Source: Occallatibacter savannae (GTDB lineage Bacteria; Acidobacteriota; Terriglobia; Terriglobales; Acidobacteriaceae). From it: 64,000 nucleotides of DNA. Positions 1 through 7,881 of the stretch are shown here, piece by piece; position 1 is the stretch's first letter, and each line of letters opens with the position of its first letter. The stretch spans positions 62,001-126,000 of the forward strand of contig NZ_QFFY01000004.1 of the NCBI RefSeq assembly GCF_003131205.1, written 5' to 3'. The notes beneath the pieces are model-generated. The model ran no database searches. It was not told where the DNA came from and saw only the letters and a list, made by a program, of their open reading frames with translations. The position numbers and the translations under genes were made by a program.

Positions 1-258
1 GCCGGAGAGCTGGATGGGCACTCCCGCGGATGTCCGATTGAATAGAGTGCGAAGGCTCGCGGCTTCGATTGGCTAAATCATCAGCGGAGCCTACGCAAAG
101 CCACTTATTCGTCTTGTCCTTCGAAGCCGGGGGATATTGCACCCGCGTGAAAATTCAGCGTGAGACCGGAGCTTCGGCGTGTGCGCCAGCGCGCCTGCAA
201 GCATCGAACTGGATTCGTACTCTGCTGTGCCACTAGCTTCCGCTGCTCTGAGGTGGTC

Positions 259-1503
259 TTGGCCGAATCAGTTCAACCGGGCAATCGGACGCTGCGCGCA
301 CTCGAGTGGCTGAATTTCTTCGTGGCCGATGTGCAGACCGGGCTTGGGCCATTTCTGGCGGCCTATCTTGCGGCGAGCGGGTGGAATCCGGCGCGAGTCG
401 GGTACGCGCTGACTTTTGGCGGACTGGTGACGGTCGCGCTGCAGACCCCGGCCGGGGCGGTGGTGGATGCGGCGCGGCGCAAACGGCTTCTGGTCGGAGT
501 GAGCGTCGCAGTGCTGGCTGTGGGAGCCATGTTGCTGCTGGCGCCGCTCCGCACATTTACGGTGTATGTCGCGCAATTTCTGATTGGCGGATCCGCACCG
601 TTCCTGGCACCGAGCCTGGCGGCGATCACACTTGGGCTGGTCGGCACAGCGGCATTCGACAAGCAGTTCGGACGTAACCAGGCGTTCAACGCAGCGGGGA
701 ACGTCGTAACGGCGCTGCTGGTGGCTTACGTCAGCTACAAGTTCGGGTATAGAGCCATCTTTGTCGTGCCGATTGCGCTTTCGGCTCCAGCTGTTTTTTC
801 TGTTCTGGCCATCGATGGTAAGGAGATCGATTACGAGAGGGCTCGGGGCTCATCGGGCGACGCGGCGACAGCGCACACGGAGGGGATCGGGGGCCTGTTC
901 AGGGACAAGGTGCTGCTGTTGTTTCTGGTGTGCGCATTTCTGTTTCATCTTGCGAATGCGGCCATGCTACCTGAGCTGGGGGAGATGCTGGCAAAGGGCA
1001 ATCCGAAGGCCGCTGCTCCGTTCATGTCGGCGTGCGTGATCGTGACGCAGCTGGTCATTACGGTCTCTGCGACATGGCTTGGGAAACGTGCGCAGACGAG
1101 AGGACGCAAGCCGCTGCTGCTGGTTGGCTTCGGTGTGCTGCCCATTCGCGGAGTGCTGTACACGCTGGCGAGAGCCGCACCTGCGCTGATCGGAATTCAG
1201 GTTCTAGATGGAGTAGCGAATGCGATCTTCGGGATTGTTTCGATTTTGGTGATCAAGGACCGAACCGAAGGCACGGGGCGTTTCAACCTGGCGTCCGGAG
1301 CTTTGGCAACGATGGTGGGGATCGGTGCAGCGCTGAGCACCACTCTCGGAGGCGTGTTGGTACAGAGGTTTGGGTATTCGGCGTCGTTTCTGGGATTGGC
1401 GGGAGTTGCAGTGATGGCGGTTGGGCTGCTGTGGGTTGGTGTGCCGGAGACGGGTTGCGCTCAGGCCGGGCCGAATCTTTCGCGGACGAGCGACATGGCC
1501 TGA
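259..1503 (+). CDS. MFS transporter
   Basis: A polytopic inner-membrane protein of about 414 residues with roughly twelve hydrophobic segments, fitting the major facilitator superfamily. The first helix pair is followed by the cytoplasmic loop VDAARRKRLL, the place where MFS proteins carry their basic loop-2/3 signature, and a second half-transporter begins near FRDKVLLLFLV. The substrate cannot be told from the sequence. The reading frame is open from a GTG at 160, but the first 33 codons look non-coding. TTG 259 has GAGG five bases upstream, and GTG 253 is the alternative. The 3' end overlaps the convergent cca gene by about 40 bp. Confidence 0.8.
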   Translation: MAESVQPGNRTLRALEWLNFFVADVQTGLGPFLAAYLAASGWNPARVGYALTFGGLVTVALQTPAGAVVDAARRKRLLVGVSVAVLAVGAMLLLAPLRTFTVYVAQFLIGGSAPFLAPSLAAITLGLVGTAAFDKQFGRNQAFNAAGNVVTALLVAYVSYKFGYRAIFVVPIALSAPAVFSVLAIDGKEIDYERARGSSGDAATAHTEGIGGLFRDKVLLLFLVCAFLFHLANAAMLPELGEMLAKGNPKAAAPFMSACVIVTQLVITVSATWLGKRAQTRGRKPLLLVGFGVLPIRGVLYTLARAAPALIGIQVLDGVANAIFGIVSILVIKDRTEGTGRFNLASGALATMVGIGAALSTTLGGVLVQRFGYSASFLGLAGVAVMAVGLLWVGVPETGCAQAGPNLSRTSDMA

Positions 1504-3041
1504 TCGGGCGTGGAGATCGCACCTTCGAGTTGGGCGTCTTCGACTGTTTGCAGAATTTGTTTGAATGCAGGGCCGGGCTGATAGCCGGCGGCGATCAGTT
1601 CGCGGCCGGTAAGGAGGGGTGCGGGGCGGACTTCCTGCTCGGGGAGAGTTTCGTAGCGCTCGCGCATGAAGTTGTAGATGTCGAGGTTGCGATGGGCAGC
1701 CATGCAGTCCATGCGATGCAGCGCAAGGTGTTCGGGAAAGTTGTTGAGGCGGAAGAAGCGCTTGAGGGTTGAGGCTTTCATGCGCGGTGCGTCGGCGAAT
1801 CGCATGTGGTTGTCGACGAGGGCGAGAATCTGGTGCGTTTCGTCGTTGGAGAAGCGAAAGCGGCGGCAGATGTCAGCGCCGATGGCGACGCCGACCTCGA
1901 CGTGGCCGTCGAAGCGGATGCGGTCGGGAGCTTCGCGGTACGTGGGAGGCTTGCCGACATCGTGGAGGAGCGCGCCCCAGGCGAGTGTCATGGGACAGCC
2001 GGGTTCGAGCTGTTCAAGCAGCATGAGGGTGTGTACAAAGACGTCGCCCTCAGGGTGGTACTGCGGCGGCTGCTGGACGCCTTTCATTCTGGAGATCTCG
2101 GGAAGTACCTGCACGAGAAGATCGGTTTCGTCGAGGAGCTCGAAGGCGCGGCGTGCATGGCCTTCGGTGAGCATCTTGCTCAGTTCTTCGCGGATCCGTT
2201 CGCGGCTGACAGCGTGAATGCGGGCGGCGAGTTTGCGCATGGCCGCGAGGGTGGCGGGTTCGATGTTGAAGCCAAAGCGCGCGGCAAAGCGGACAGCGCG
2301 CAGGAGACGGAGCTGGTCCTCTTCGAAGCGTTTTTCGGGGTGGCCGATGGCGCGGATGATGCGGGCGTCGAGGTCGTCGAGGCCGCCGACGTAGTCGAGC
2401 ACGGCGGAGCGGAGTTTTGCACGGGCTAAAGCCCGCGCAACCATTTCGGCTGAAACGGCACGACTGAAGTCGTGCCCTGACGCTTCTTGCATCTTGCGTG
2501 ACGGTTCCTGGTCCTGGCCGCACGCTTGCTGCTTCTGCTCTGGTGCTTCCTGGTTCTGGGCTGATGCTTCTTGGTTCTGGAATGACGCTTCCTGGTTCTG
2601 GTGTAACGATTGTTTGCCGGATGTGAGTGGAAGCGGATCGAGGAGGAGGCCGTTGATGGTGAAGTCGCGGCGCTGGACGTCTTCGGCGGCGGTTTTGGTA
2701 TAGCGGACCTCGTCGGGATGACGGCCATCGGAGTAGACGCCGTCGTTGCGGAAGGTGGCGACTTCGGTGACGCATCGGGCAGCGACATTGCCATCGTCAC
2801 AGTCTGCGCCGATGTCTGAGGCTACGAGGACAACGCCGAAGTGGGCGCCGACGGCGAAGGTGCGCGGAAACATATTGAGGACGACGTCGGGGGTGGCGGA
2901 GGTGGCGACGTCGTAGTCCTGCGGTTCGCGGCCGAGGAGAAGATCGCGAACGCAGCCGCCGGCGAGATAGGCTTCATGGCCCTTGGAGCGCAGAGTGCGG
3001 ATGATCTCGACAGCGGCTTCGAATTGGGGCGATGACGGCAT
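1461..3041 (-). CDS. cca: CCA tRNA nucleotidyltransferase with repeat-derived insert
   Basis: Adds or repairs the 3' CCA end of tRNAs (class II, poly(A) polymerase-like). The nucleotidyltransferase core shows GGCVRDLLLG at residues 28-37, the metal-binding DYDVAT at 42-47 and RRDFTIN at 124-130. The head/neck motif EDQLRLLRAVRF is at 241-252, and a C-terminal HD domain (HD at 360-361) suggests phosphohydrolase activity as in E. coli Cca. Oddity: between RRDFTIN and VLDYVGGLDDL, where the family normally has only a few residues, lies an insert of about 70 residues (141-212). It consists of six seven-residue repeats (NQEASFQ-like) followed by a translated palindromic repeat. The catalytic residues are intact, so the enzyme is probably functional. 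Divergent from tsaD, with 83 bp between the starts. Confidence 0.93.
   Translation of the reverse strand: MPSSPQFEAAVEIIRTLRSKGHEAYLAGGCVRDLLLGREPQDYDVATSATPDVVLNMFPRTFAVGAHFGVVLVASDIGADCDDGNVAARCVTEVATFRNDGVYSDGRHPDEVRYTKTAAEDVQRRDFTINGLLLDPLPLTSGKQSLHQNQEASFQNQEASAQNQEAPEQKQQACGQDQEPSRKMQEASGHDFSRAVSAEMVARALARAKLRSAVLDYVGGLDDLDARIIRAIGHPEKRFEEDQLRLLRAVRFAARFGFNIEPATLAAMRKLAARIHAVSRERIREELSKMLTEGHARRAFELLDETDLLVQVLPEISRMKGVQQPPQYHPEGDVFVHTLMLLEQLEPGCPMTLAWGALLHDVGKPPTYREAPDRIRFDGHVEVGVAIGADICRRFRFSNDETHQILALVDNHMRFADAPRMKASTLKRFFRLNNFPEHLALHRMDCMAAHRNLDIYNFMRERYETLPEQEVRPAPLLTGRELIAAGYQPGPAFKQILQTVEDAQLEGAISTPDQAMSLVRERFGPA
2422..2477 (-). repeat. Palindromic repeat A, copy 1 (inside cca)
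   Basis: Two palindromes are joined by a short spacer: CGGGCT-aa-AGCCCG (2422-2435) and GGCACGACT-ga-AGTCGTGCC (2457-2476). The same pair of palindromes, with altered arms, occurs between rpsR and rpsF at 13018-13072, which makes this a dispersed element. Here it is translated in the cca frame as about 18 residues (HDFSRAVSAEMVARALA). Confidence 0.75.
2472..2597 (-). repeat. Heptamer array read in frame inside cca
   Basis: Six copies of a 21-bp unit, each made of three 7-mers such as CCAGAAC and CAGGAAG, lie entirely inside cca. Because 21 bp is seven codons, the array encodes six heptapeptides: NQEASFQ, NQEASAQ, NQEAPEQ, KQQACGQ, DQEPSRK and MQEASGH. The 7-mers resemble those of the intergenic arrays elsewhere in the window, for example the CCAGTAG/CCAGAAG array at 11875-11922. 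Confidence 0.8.
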
Positions 3042-3124
3042 TGCGCTTTGCGTTCGCTCAGTTCGAGGATAGTCCGGCGGGATGGGTTGGCAGGGGCAGC
3101 TGTTGCGCCTTTTAGACTTGAGAT

Positions 3125-4444
3125 ATGGGGCCAGGGCTCATTCTCGGCATTGAATCGTCTTGCGACGAGACGGCTGCGGCCGTGGTGGAGCGCGGGGCAA
3201 AGACGTTGTCGTCGGTGGTGGCTTCGCAGATCGCAACGCACCTGCGGTATGGAGGGGTGGTTCCGGAGTTGGCAAGCCGGGAGCATCTGCGAGCGATCGT
3301 GCCCGTGGTGCGGGCGGCGCTGGCGGAGGCGGGAGTTGGTCTGGGGGATCTCGATGCGATTGCGGTGACTTCGGGTCCGGGGCTGGCGGGAGCGCTGCTG
3401 GTGGGGATTACGTATGCGAAGGCGCTGGCGTTTGCGCAGGGGTTGCCGTTGATCGCGGTGAATCATCTCGAGGGGCATATCCACGCGGTGTTGCTGCAGG
3501 AGAGGGAGAGTTCCCCGGTCCCCAAAAGCGAGGGAGCCTTCGGCGAGCTCAGGGCAGGCTTGAGGGCACCCGGCTTGGAGGCACCCCACGAATCCCACGT
3601 CTCAGAATCAAGACGTGGGGCACCCACGGCTGATCCGGATGACAGCGGGGTGGAGAGGGCGCTGGCGCTGGTGGTGTCGGGAGGGCATACGCACCTTTAT
3701 CTCGCGGAGCCCAGGGATGGAACCTGGCGCTATTCGCTGATGGGGCGGACGCTGGATGATGCGGCGGGCGAAGCGTATGACAAGGTGGCCAAGCTGCTGG
3801 GATTGGGGTATCCGGGCGGGCCGTGGATTGATGCGCTGGCGGGGTTTGGGGATCCGAAGGCGGTGCCGTTCACATTTGCACAGATCAAGACGAAGGCGCA
3901 TCTGGGCGGGAAGGCTCCGCGGACGAAGGGAGCGAAGACTGCGCCGATTGCGGAACTCGATCCGCACTTTCTGTTTTCGTTTTCCGGCATCAAGACGGCG
4001 GTGCTGCGGTACGTGGAGTTGCATGGGCTCAGGGGGGAAGCTGCGGCTCGGGTTCCTCGCATGCTGGAGGTCGGGAAGCCTCCGAAGACGAAAGAGGAGG
4101 CGCTGGAATTGCGCCCCCAGGGGACGCTGGATTTGATCGCCAGCTTTCAGCATGCCGTGATCGGAGACCTGCTGCGAAAGACGTTCGCGGCTGCGGATGC
4201 GGTGGATGCTGAGCGAATTCTGGTGACCGGGGGAGTGGCTGCGAACCGGGAGTTGCGGGAGCGTTTCATTGCGGAGGCGGGGCGGAGGGGCGTGCGGGTG
4301 GCGTTTCCGACGCTGGCGCTCTCGACGGACAATGCGGCGATGATCGCGGCGGCAGCGTGGCCGCGGTTTGTGGCTGGGGAGTTTGCGGGTGCGGAACTGA
4401 CGGCGGAGCCGGGAATGGTGCTTGGGAGACAGGGGACCAGGTAA
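3125..4444 (+). CDS. tsaD: tRNA N6-adenosine threonylcarbamoyltransferase TsaD
   Basis: Transfers the threonylcarbamoyl group to A37 of ANN-decoding tRNAs, working with TsaB and TsaE in the cytoplasm. ASKHA-fold motifs are clear: GIESSCDET at 8-16, the metal-binding HLEGH at 114-118, VSGGHTH at 184-190, [17 protein letters not shown] and the late [12 protein letters not shown]. The length of 439 residues exceeds the usual 340-350. Most of the excess is an insert at about 127-176, between HLEGH and VSGGHT, that matches two intergenic repeat families (B and C). Further additions flank FSGIKTA ([11 protein letters not shown] before it and [13 protein letters not shown] after it). All ligand residues remain. 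Monocistronic and divergent from cca. Confidence 0.95.
   Translation: MGPGLILGIESSCDETAAAVVERGAKTLSSVVASQIATHLRYGGVVPELASREHLRAIVPVVRAALAEAGVGLGDLDAIAVTSGPGLAGALLVGITYAKALAFAQGLPLIAVNHLEGHIHAVLLQERESSPVPKSEGAFGELRAGLRAPGLEAPHESHVSESRRGAPTADPDDSGVERALALVVSGGHTHLYLAEPRDGTWRYSLMGRTLDDAAGEAYDKVAKLLGLGYPGGPWIDALAGFGDPKAVPFTFAQIKTKAHLGGKAPRTKGAKTAPIAELDPHFLFSFSGIKTAVLRYVELHGLRGEAAARVPRMLEVGKPPKTKEEALELRPQGTLDLIASFQHAVIGDLLRKTFAAADAVDAERILVTGGVAANRELRERFIAEAGRRGVRVAFPTLALSTDNAAMIAAAAWPRFVAGEFAGAELTAEPGMVLGRQGTR
3517..3571 (+). repeat. Repeat B, copy 1 (inside tsaD)
   Basis: The shared pattern is GGTCCCC, then a GCGAGGGA-like block, CCTTCGGC, GCTCAGG, CAGGCT and finally GGGCACCC. It aligns with the intergenic copies at 10339-10394 and 38711-38764. 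In tsaD it is translated as about residues 131-149. Confidence 0.75.
3592..3625 (+). repeat. Palindromic repeat C, copy 1 (inside tsaD)
   Basis: A perfect 9-bp inverted repeat, CCCACGTCT (3594-3602) and AGACGTGGG (3611-3619), is followed by GCACCC. The frame ATCCCA-arm-loop-arm-GGGGCACCC recurs at 29630-29671 and, more diverged, at 8766-8802. It is translated as about TsaD residues 156-167. Confidence 0.7.
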
Positions 4445-4514
4445 CAGGGGGACAAGGGGACGAGGGGCTAGCGATTAGTGAGTAGCAAGTCGTGGAGTCA
4501 GTGGACCAATACAA

Positions 4515-4539
4515 AGGCCTGTGCGGGTGGCACAGGCCT
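4515..4539 (-). terminator. Hairpin terminator after tatA-like gene
   Basis: A perfect 10-bp stem, AGGCCTGTGC/GCACAGGCCT, with a 5-base loop. On the minus strand it is followed by TTGTATT, so it fits termination of the minus-strand tatA-like gene better than of tsaD, which converges from the other side. Confidence 0.65.
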
Positions 4540-4573
4540 GGTACGCCGGTTGGCGTAGAGGTGGTGGCGGAGG

Positions 4574-4807
4574 TTACGCCTGGCGAGGTGGCTCGGTGTT
4601 GCTGGCCGGAGGAGCCGGGGGCTGAGCCTGCGTGTTCTGCTGGGTAGTGGTTGGCGGAGGCTCGGTCACGCCTTTGATGCCTTCTCGGAAGCCCCGTAGT
4701 CCTTCGCCGAGGCCCTTGCCGAGCTCGGGCAGCCGTCTGGCGCCGAAGAGCAGAAAAGCAACGACCGCGAGGATGATCAGGTGAGTTGGCTGTAGTAAAT
4801 CGCCCAT
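4574..4807 (-). CDS. tatA: Sec-independent translocase subunit TatA/TatB-like
   Basis: A 77-residue protein with one N-terminal membrane helix (HLIILAVVAFLLFGARRLPE), the FG hinge, and an amphipathic helix rich in Gly/Arg/Lys (LGKGLGEGLRGFREGIKG) ending in a Pro/Gln/Thr tail. This is the TatA architecture: it forms the pore-like part of the twin-arginine export system. Several Tat substrates lie in the window (aldo/keto reductase, cupin, phosphoesterase). The start at 4807 has GGAAGGA seven bases upstream; the open frame reaches further, to 4894. TatA and TatB cannot be separated with certainty, but the short tail favours TatA. No tatC is adjacent. Confidence 0.85.
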   Translation of the reverse strand: MGDLLQPTHLIILAVVAFLLFGARRLPELGKGLGEGLRGFREGIKGVTEPPPTTTQQNTQAQPPAPPASNTEPPRQA

Positions 4808-5000
4808 TTGGGATCCTTCCGCGCGCAGGAGTGCGGCGCGCTCATCAAGCTCCATTGTCGCACAAAGCGAGAATGCCGGTGTGATTGATCGCACTCCGGG
4901 GGTGAGGAAGGTTTCCGTGCGGTGAAAGGGTGCGCCGGAAGGCCGGTGTGCCAGCAGATCCTTCCTGAACCAGGGGTGTAAGGGGCTCTGCTCGCAGACT

Positions 5001-5438
5001 TTAGTTGACCTGAGCCGGGTTTCCGAGTCGTTCGGTCACCATGTTGTAGAAGGTGCGTAGGTCCTCTTCTTCGCCATTCGTGAGGCGGCGGTAGACCTTC
5101 ATGAGCGGGAAGAGGCGGGAGCCGCGGATCTCGACGGCGGGCACGGCGACCTGTCCGCCGGGATACTGGGTCATCTCCCACATGCCGGCATAGCGGGAGC
5201 GGATGACCTCTCCCAGATAGCTGCCCCAGAGGCGGGACTCGAAGTCGAGGTCGATGTCGACCGTCTCGCTGACGAGAACGACGACCTCATCGAGGACGTT
5301 GATTGAATCGGCGGAGTAGTCCAGGGTCTGGCGGTACTCGCCCTTTGCCGTGTCGACGGCGGCGTGCGCGTAGCCCTCCATCATGGCTGCGAGGGTGGGG
5401 AAGGCGTGAGACTCGAGCTTCTGACGAAGCTTATTCAT
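5001..5438 (-). CDS. Hypothetical protein, possibly DUF3806-like
   Basis: A 145-residue soluble, acidic protein without signal peptide or membrane segment. The stretch ESRLWGSYLGEVIRSRY recalls proteins annotated DUF3806, in which a glycine-rich LG.YLGE block follows a helical N-terminal half, but this is a weak resemblance. No catalytic motif is evident. It lies alone between the tatA-like gene and the divergent thioredoxin-like gene. Confidence 0.65.
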   Translation of the reverse strand: MNKLRQKLESHAFPTLAAMMEGYAHAAVDTAKGEYRQTLDYSADSINVLDEVVVLVSETVDIDLDFESRLWGSYLGEVIRSRYAGMWEMTQYPGGQVAVPAVEIRGSRLFPLMKVYRRLTNGEEEDLRTFYNMVTERLGNPAQVN

Positions 5439-5555
5439 ATCTCATAAAGACTAACTCTTCGCGGATGGGGTAGCGCGCGACGAATTGTAACGGGCTCCCG
5501 GGTTCGCGCATCCTTATGACAGACTTTATTCAGCGCGCTGGAGGGATGACTGCTC

Positions 5556-6056
5556 ATGAAAACGCCGAAGCTGTTGAGCTTGACCGCAGGGTTGTTGCTG
5601 GTGATTGTGGGCACGGCGGTGGCCGGCACGCGCGACATCTATCCTGACCCGGCTCAGGCCAAGACGGATCTTGCAAATGCGCTGAAGCAGGCTGCGGCGA
5701 CACACAAGCGCGTTCTGATCGACTTTGGCGGTAATTGGTGCGGCGACTGCCAGGTGCTCGACATTTATTTCCATAATCCTGAGAACCGGCCGATTCTGGA
5801 CGCGAACTACGTGCTGGTGCACATCAACATCGGGCACATGGATGAGAACGTCGACATCGCAGAGCGCTATGGCGTTCCGTTGAACAAGGGCGTTCCCGCG
5901 CTCGCGGTTCTGAGCGATAAAGGCAAGCTGCTCTACAGCCAGAAGAGCGGGGAGTTTGAAGCGATGCGGCGGATGCAGGCCAACTCGGTTACGAGCTTCC
6001 TGGTGCAGTGGAAGCCGACGCGTCCGGGATGCAGCGTAACGATGGTGACCTGCTGA
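5556..6056 (+). CDS. Exported thioredoxin-like protein
   Basis: A 166-residue protein with an N-terminal signal peptide (hydrophobic core LLSLTAGLLLVIVGTAVA) and a thioredoxin fold. The active-site motif is WCGDC at 61-65, with a probable cis-proline in GVPALAVL. The CGDC pair differs from the classical CGPC and resembles thioredoxin_7/DsbD-gamma-like proteins. A role in periplasmic thiol-disulfide exchange is likely, but the partner is unknown. The C-terminus contains two more cysteines (GCSVTMVTC). Confidence 0.8.
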   Translation: MKTPKLLSLTAGLLLVIVGTAVAGTRDIYPDPAQAKTDLANALKQAAATHKRVLIDFGGNWCGDCQVLDIYFHNPENRPILDANYVLVHINIGHMDENVDIAERYGVPLNKGVPALAVLSDKGKLLYSQKSGEFEAMRRMQANSVTSFLVQWKPTRPGCSVTMVTC

Positions 6057-6065
6057 GGACCGGGC

Positions 6066-6458
6066 CTAGGGGAGGACGGCGGGGTGTTTGACGGGCGTGC
6101 GCGTCGCGGCTGGTTCGGCTTGTTTCGAGTCGAGAAGACTCTCAAGCCTGGGCAGCCATACTGACGGGCCGCTGAGAATGGGAACGCAGAGATCGAAGGC
6201 GTTCTTGTAGGCCGATCCTGACCGGGCTTCAAAGAGGACGAGTGGTCCGTGGAAGTAGGACCGGGCGGCCGCGATTGCCTCGGGCGGAACACTGACGATG
6301 TCCTCGACCATGAGTACAGCGTCGGGCTTAGAGCCCTTCATGAGGCGGTCGCGAAGTTCGCTGATGGATTCGCAGACCTGCACGGTGAACCCGGCGAGCC
6401 GCAGCACCGCCCAGCGATGGCAAGCGTCATAGCCGAAAGTCAGGATCTTGCGAGACAT
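6066..6458 (-). CDS. Orphan receiver-like protein lacking the phospho-Asp
   Basis: About 130 residues. The alternating pattern (KILTFGYD, VQVCESISELRDRL, PDAVLMVEDI, GPLVLFEA) resembles a CheY-type receiver domain. At the end of strand 3, where the phosphorylated aspartate should be, the sequence reads AVLMVED without the usual DxxMP arrangement. It is probably a phosphorylation-independent pseudo-receiver with no output domain. The start at 6458 has GAGGG four bases upstream; the open frame extends to 6527. Partner unknown. Confidence 0.6.
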   Translation of the reverse strand: MSRKILTFGYDACHRWAVLRLAGFTVQVCESISELRDRLMKGSKPDAVLMVEDIVSVPPEAIAAARSYFHGPLVLFEARSGSAYKNAFDLCVPILSGPSVWLPRLESLLDSKQAEPAATRTPVKHPAVLP

Positions 6459-6625
6459 CGCGCCCTCATCAAAGCAGAGTTGAAGACCTGGGTATGAGGG
6501 GATAGTAAAGCGGAATTCGCTGTGCATTGCAAGCGATTTCGCCTGTGGAGCCTCTCATCGATAAGTGCGGAGCATGATGAATCGATTTATCGAATTTCGA
6601 GAAACGGGAATTCCGCTGGATGGAG

Positions 6626-7387
6626 TCAATGGGAGTCGATGAAAGCTTTGAAGGCTGCCGCGACTTCGTCTCCGGTCATCTTCCACTGCCAGGACTCATA
6701 GTTCAGCTCGTCCTGATGAGGGCGGCGCGCGTAGTCGTACTGGGGCATGGGGCGGAAGGTTTCGTCGACGCCGGCGATGCTGTCGAAGTTACCCTGCGAC
6801 GCATAGGCCCGGAGAGCGCGGCGTTTGCGGTCGACTTCGCCGGGTGTGGGATGGAGCGTGATGGCAGGGTGTGCGGGTGCCAGAAAGGTCTGCCATTTTC
6901 GCTCGACTTTCTTGAATAGAGGCTCGATGGGCATCTCCCATGAGGGAAGATGCTGCTCACGTGCGATCACGGACGTGATGAAGCTGCAACTGTCGTGGTC
7001 TGGGTGGCCACCTTCGTAGGCAATGGTGAGCAGCACGTCGGGGCGGATGCGGGCGACGACATCGGAGACGGCGGGAACGGCTTCGGGCAGGTTCTGGAAC
7101 AGCTGCTGATCGATGATCGGTTGGCCAGAGCGGGTTTTCAGGAACTCCACGTTGCTGACTCCGACCTCCTTAAGAGCCGCTCGAGCTTCTTTCTCTCGAA
7201 GCTGACTATAGGCTTCGCGCGAGCCGTACGGTTTCCAGAAGTAGGGATCGAGAGGACCGCCGTCAGTACAGAAGAGCACGTGCGGTTCGCGCATGCGCTG
7301 CATGAGCGCGGCGCAGGCGACGGCTTCGTCGTCGGGGTGGGCGACAATCACGAGGGTGCGTCCGAGAAGGGGAGCAAGAGGGTCCAT
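6626..7387 (-). CDS. PIG-L/LmbE family deacetylase
   Basis: A 253-residue zinc-dependent N-deacetylase-like hydrolase. The zinc motif AHPDDE lies near residues 16-21, and the third ligand is in GGHPDHDSC. Family members remove N-acetyl groups from GlcNAc-containing substrates such as mycothiol or lipid precursors; the substrate here cannot be inferred. Cytoplasmic, with no signal peptide. Stands alone. Confidence 0.88.
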   Translation of the reverse strand: MDPLAPLLGRTLVIVAHPDDEAVACAALMQRMREPHVLFCTDGGPLDPYFWKPYGSREAYSQLREKEARAALKEVGVSNVEFLKTRSGQPIIDQQLFQNLPEAVPAVSDVVARIRPDVLLTIAYEGGHPDHDSCSFITSVIAREQHLPSWEMPIEPLFKKVERKWQTFLAPAHPAITLHPTPGEVDRKRRALRAYASQGNFDSIAGVDETFRPMPQYDYARRPHQDELNYESWQWKMTGDEVAAAFKAFIDSH

Positions 7388-7638
7388 GCGTGTGTTGTGA
7401 TGCGGGTGCGAGAAAGCGGGAGCTTGCTTCAGAGTGAAATAAAGCTGGCGTCGAAAAGGTGCGCTCAGGAAGAGTTGGCTGTTCGGGGAGCAGCACAGAT
7501 TAAGATTTCGTCACTTTTCCACCCGTCTCCGGCTGTGTCCGTAGATCAGCAAGCATCCAAAGTGCAGTGGTATCTGCGGATGTTCGCCGGAGCGGTCGCT
7601 CGCAGACCCAACACTGTATTGGGGTCAGGGGGATCCGC

Positions 7639-7821
7639 ATGGCCAGTTTTCATGAGAAGGTGGAGCGGCTGAAGACTGCGATTTCAAAGGCAGAGATGTT
7701 CGTGAACCAGGGCGGAGACCCGCAAGGGCCCGAAGCCGGAGGAGTCCGCGCGGAAGTGGTGGATGCGTGGGACGAGTTTGCGAAGGAATTCATTGACGCA
7801 TCTGTGCAAGCCGACGCCTGA
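7639..7821 (+). CDS. Small hypothetical protein (60 aa)
   Basis: A short acidic, helical protein starting MASFHEKVERLKTAISKAEM and ending in an Ala/Asp-rich tail. ATG 7639 is preceded by GGGGG about seven bases upstream. No family is recognised. Regular codon use and a plausible ribosome-binding site favour a real gene, but at this length the call is uncertain. Confidence 0.5.
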   Translation: MASFHEKVERLKTAISKAEMFVNQGGDPQGPEAGGVRAEVVDAWDEFAKEFIDASVQADA

Positions 7822-7881
7822 TGAACGCGGGTTGACTGAGGGCCACGTCGATAGAGCACGGTAAATCCGCTGCTAAGAGAG

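Noticed and set aside
2..76. A possible 3' tail of a gene entering from the left (24 codons ending at a TAA).
   Set aside because: Too short to judge. The other frames close at similar distances, and no motif is recognisable.
2457..2476. A transcription terminator inside cca.
   Set aside because: The palindrome lacks a T-run, and the same element occurs elsewhere as a repeat; the gene continues in frame.
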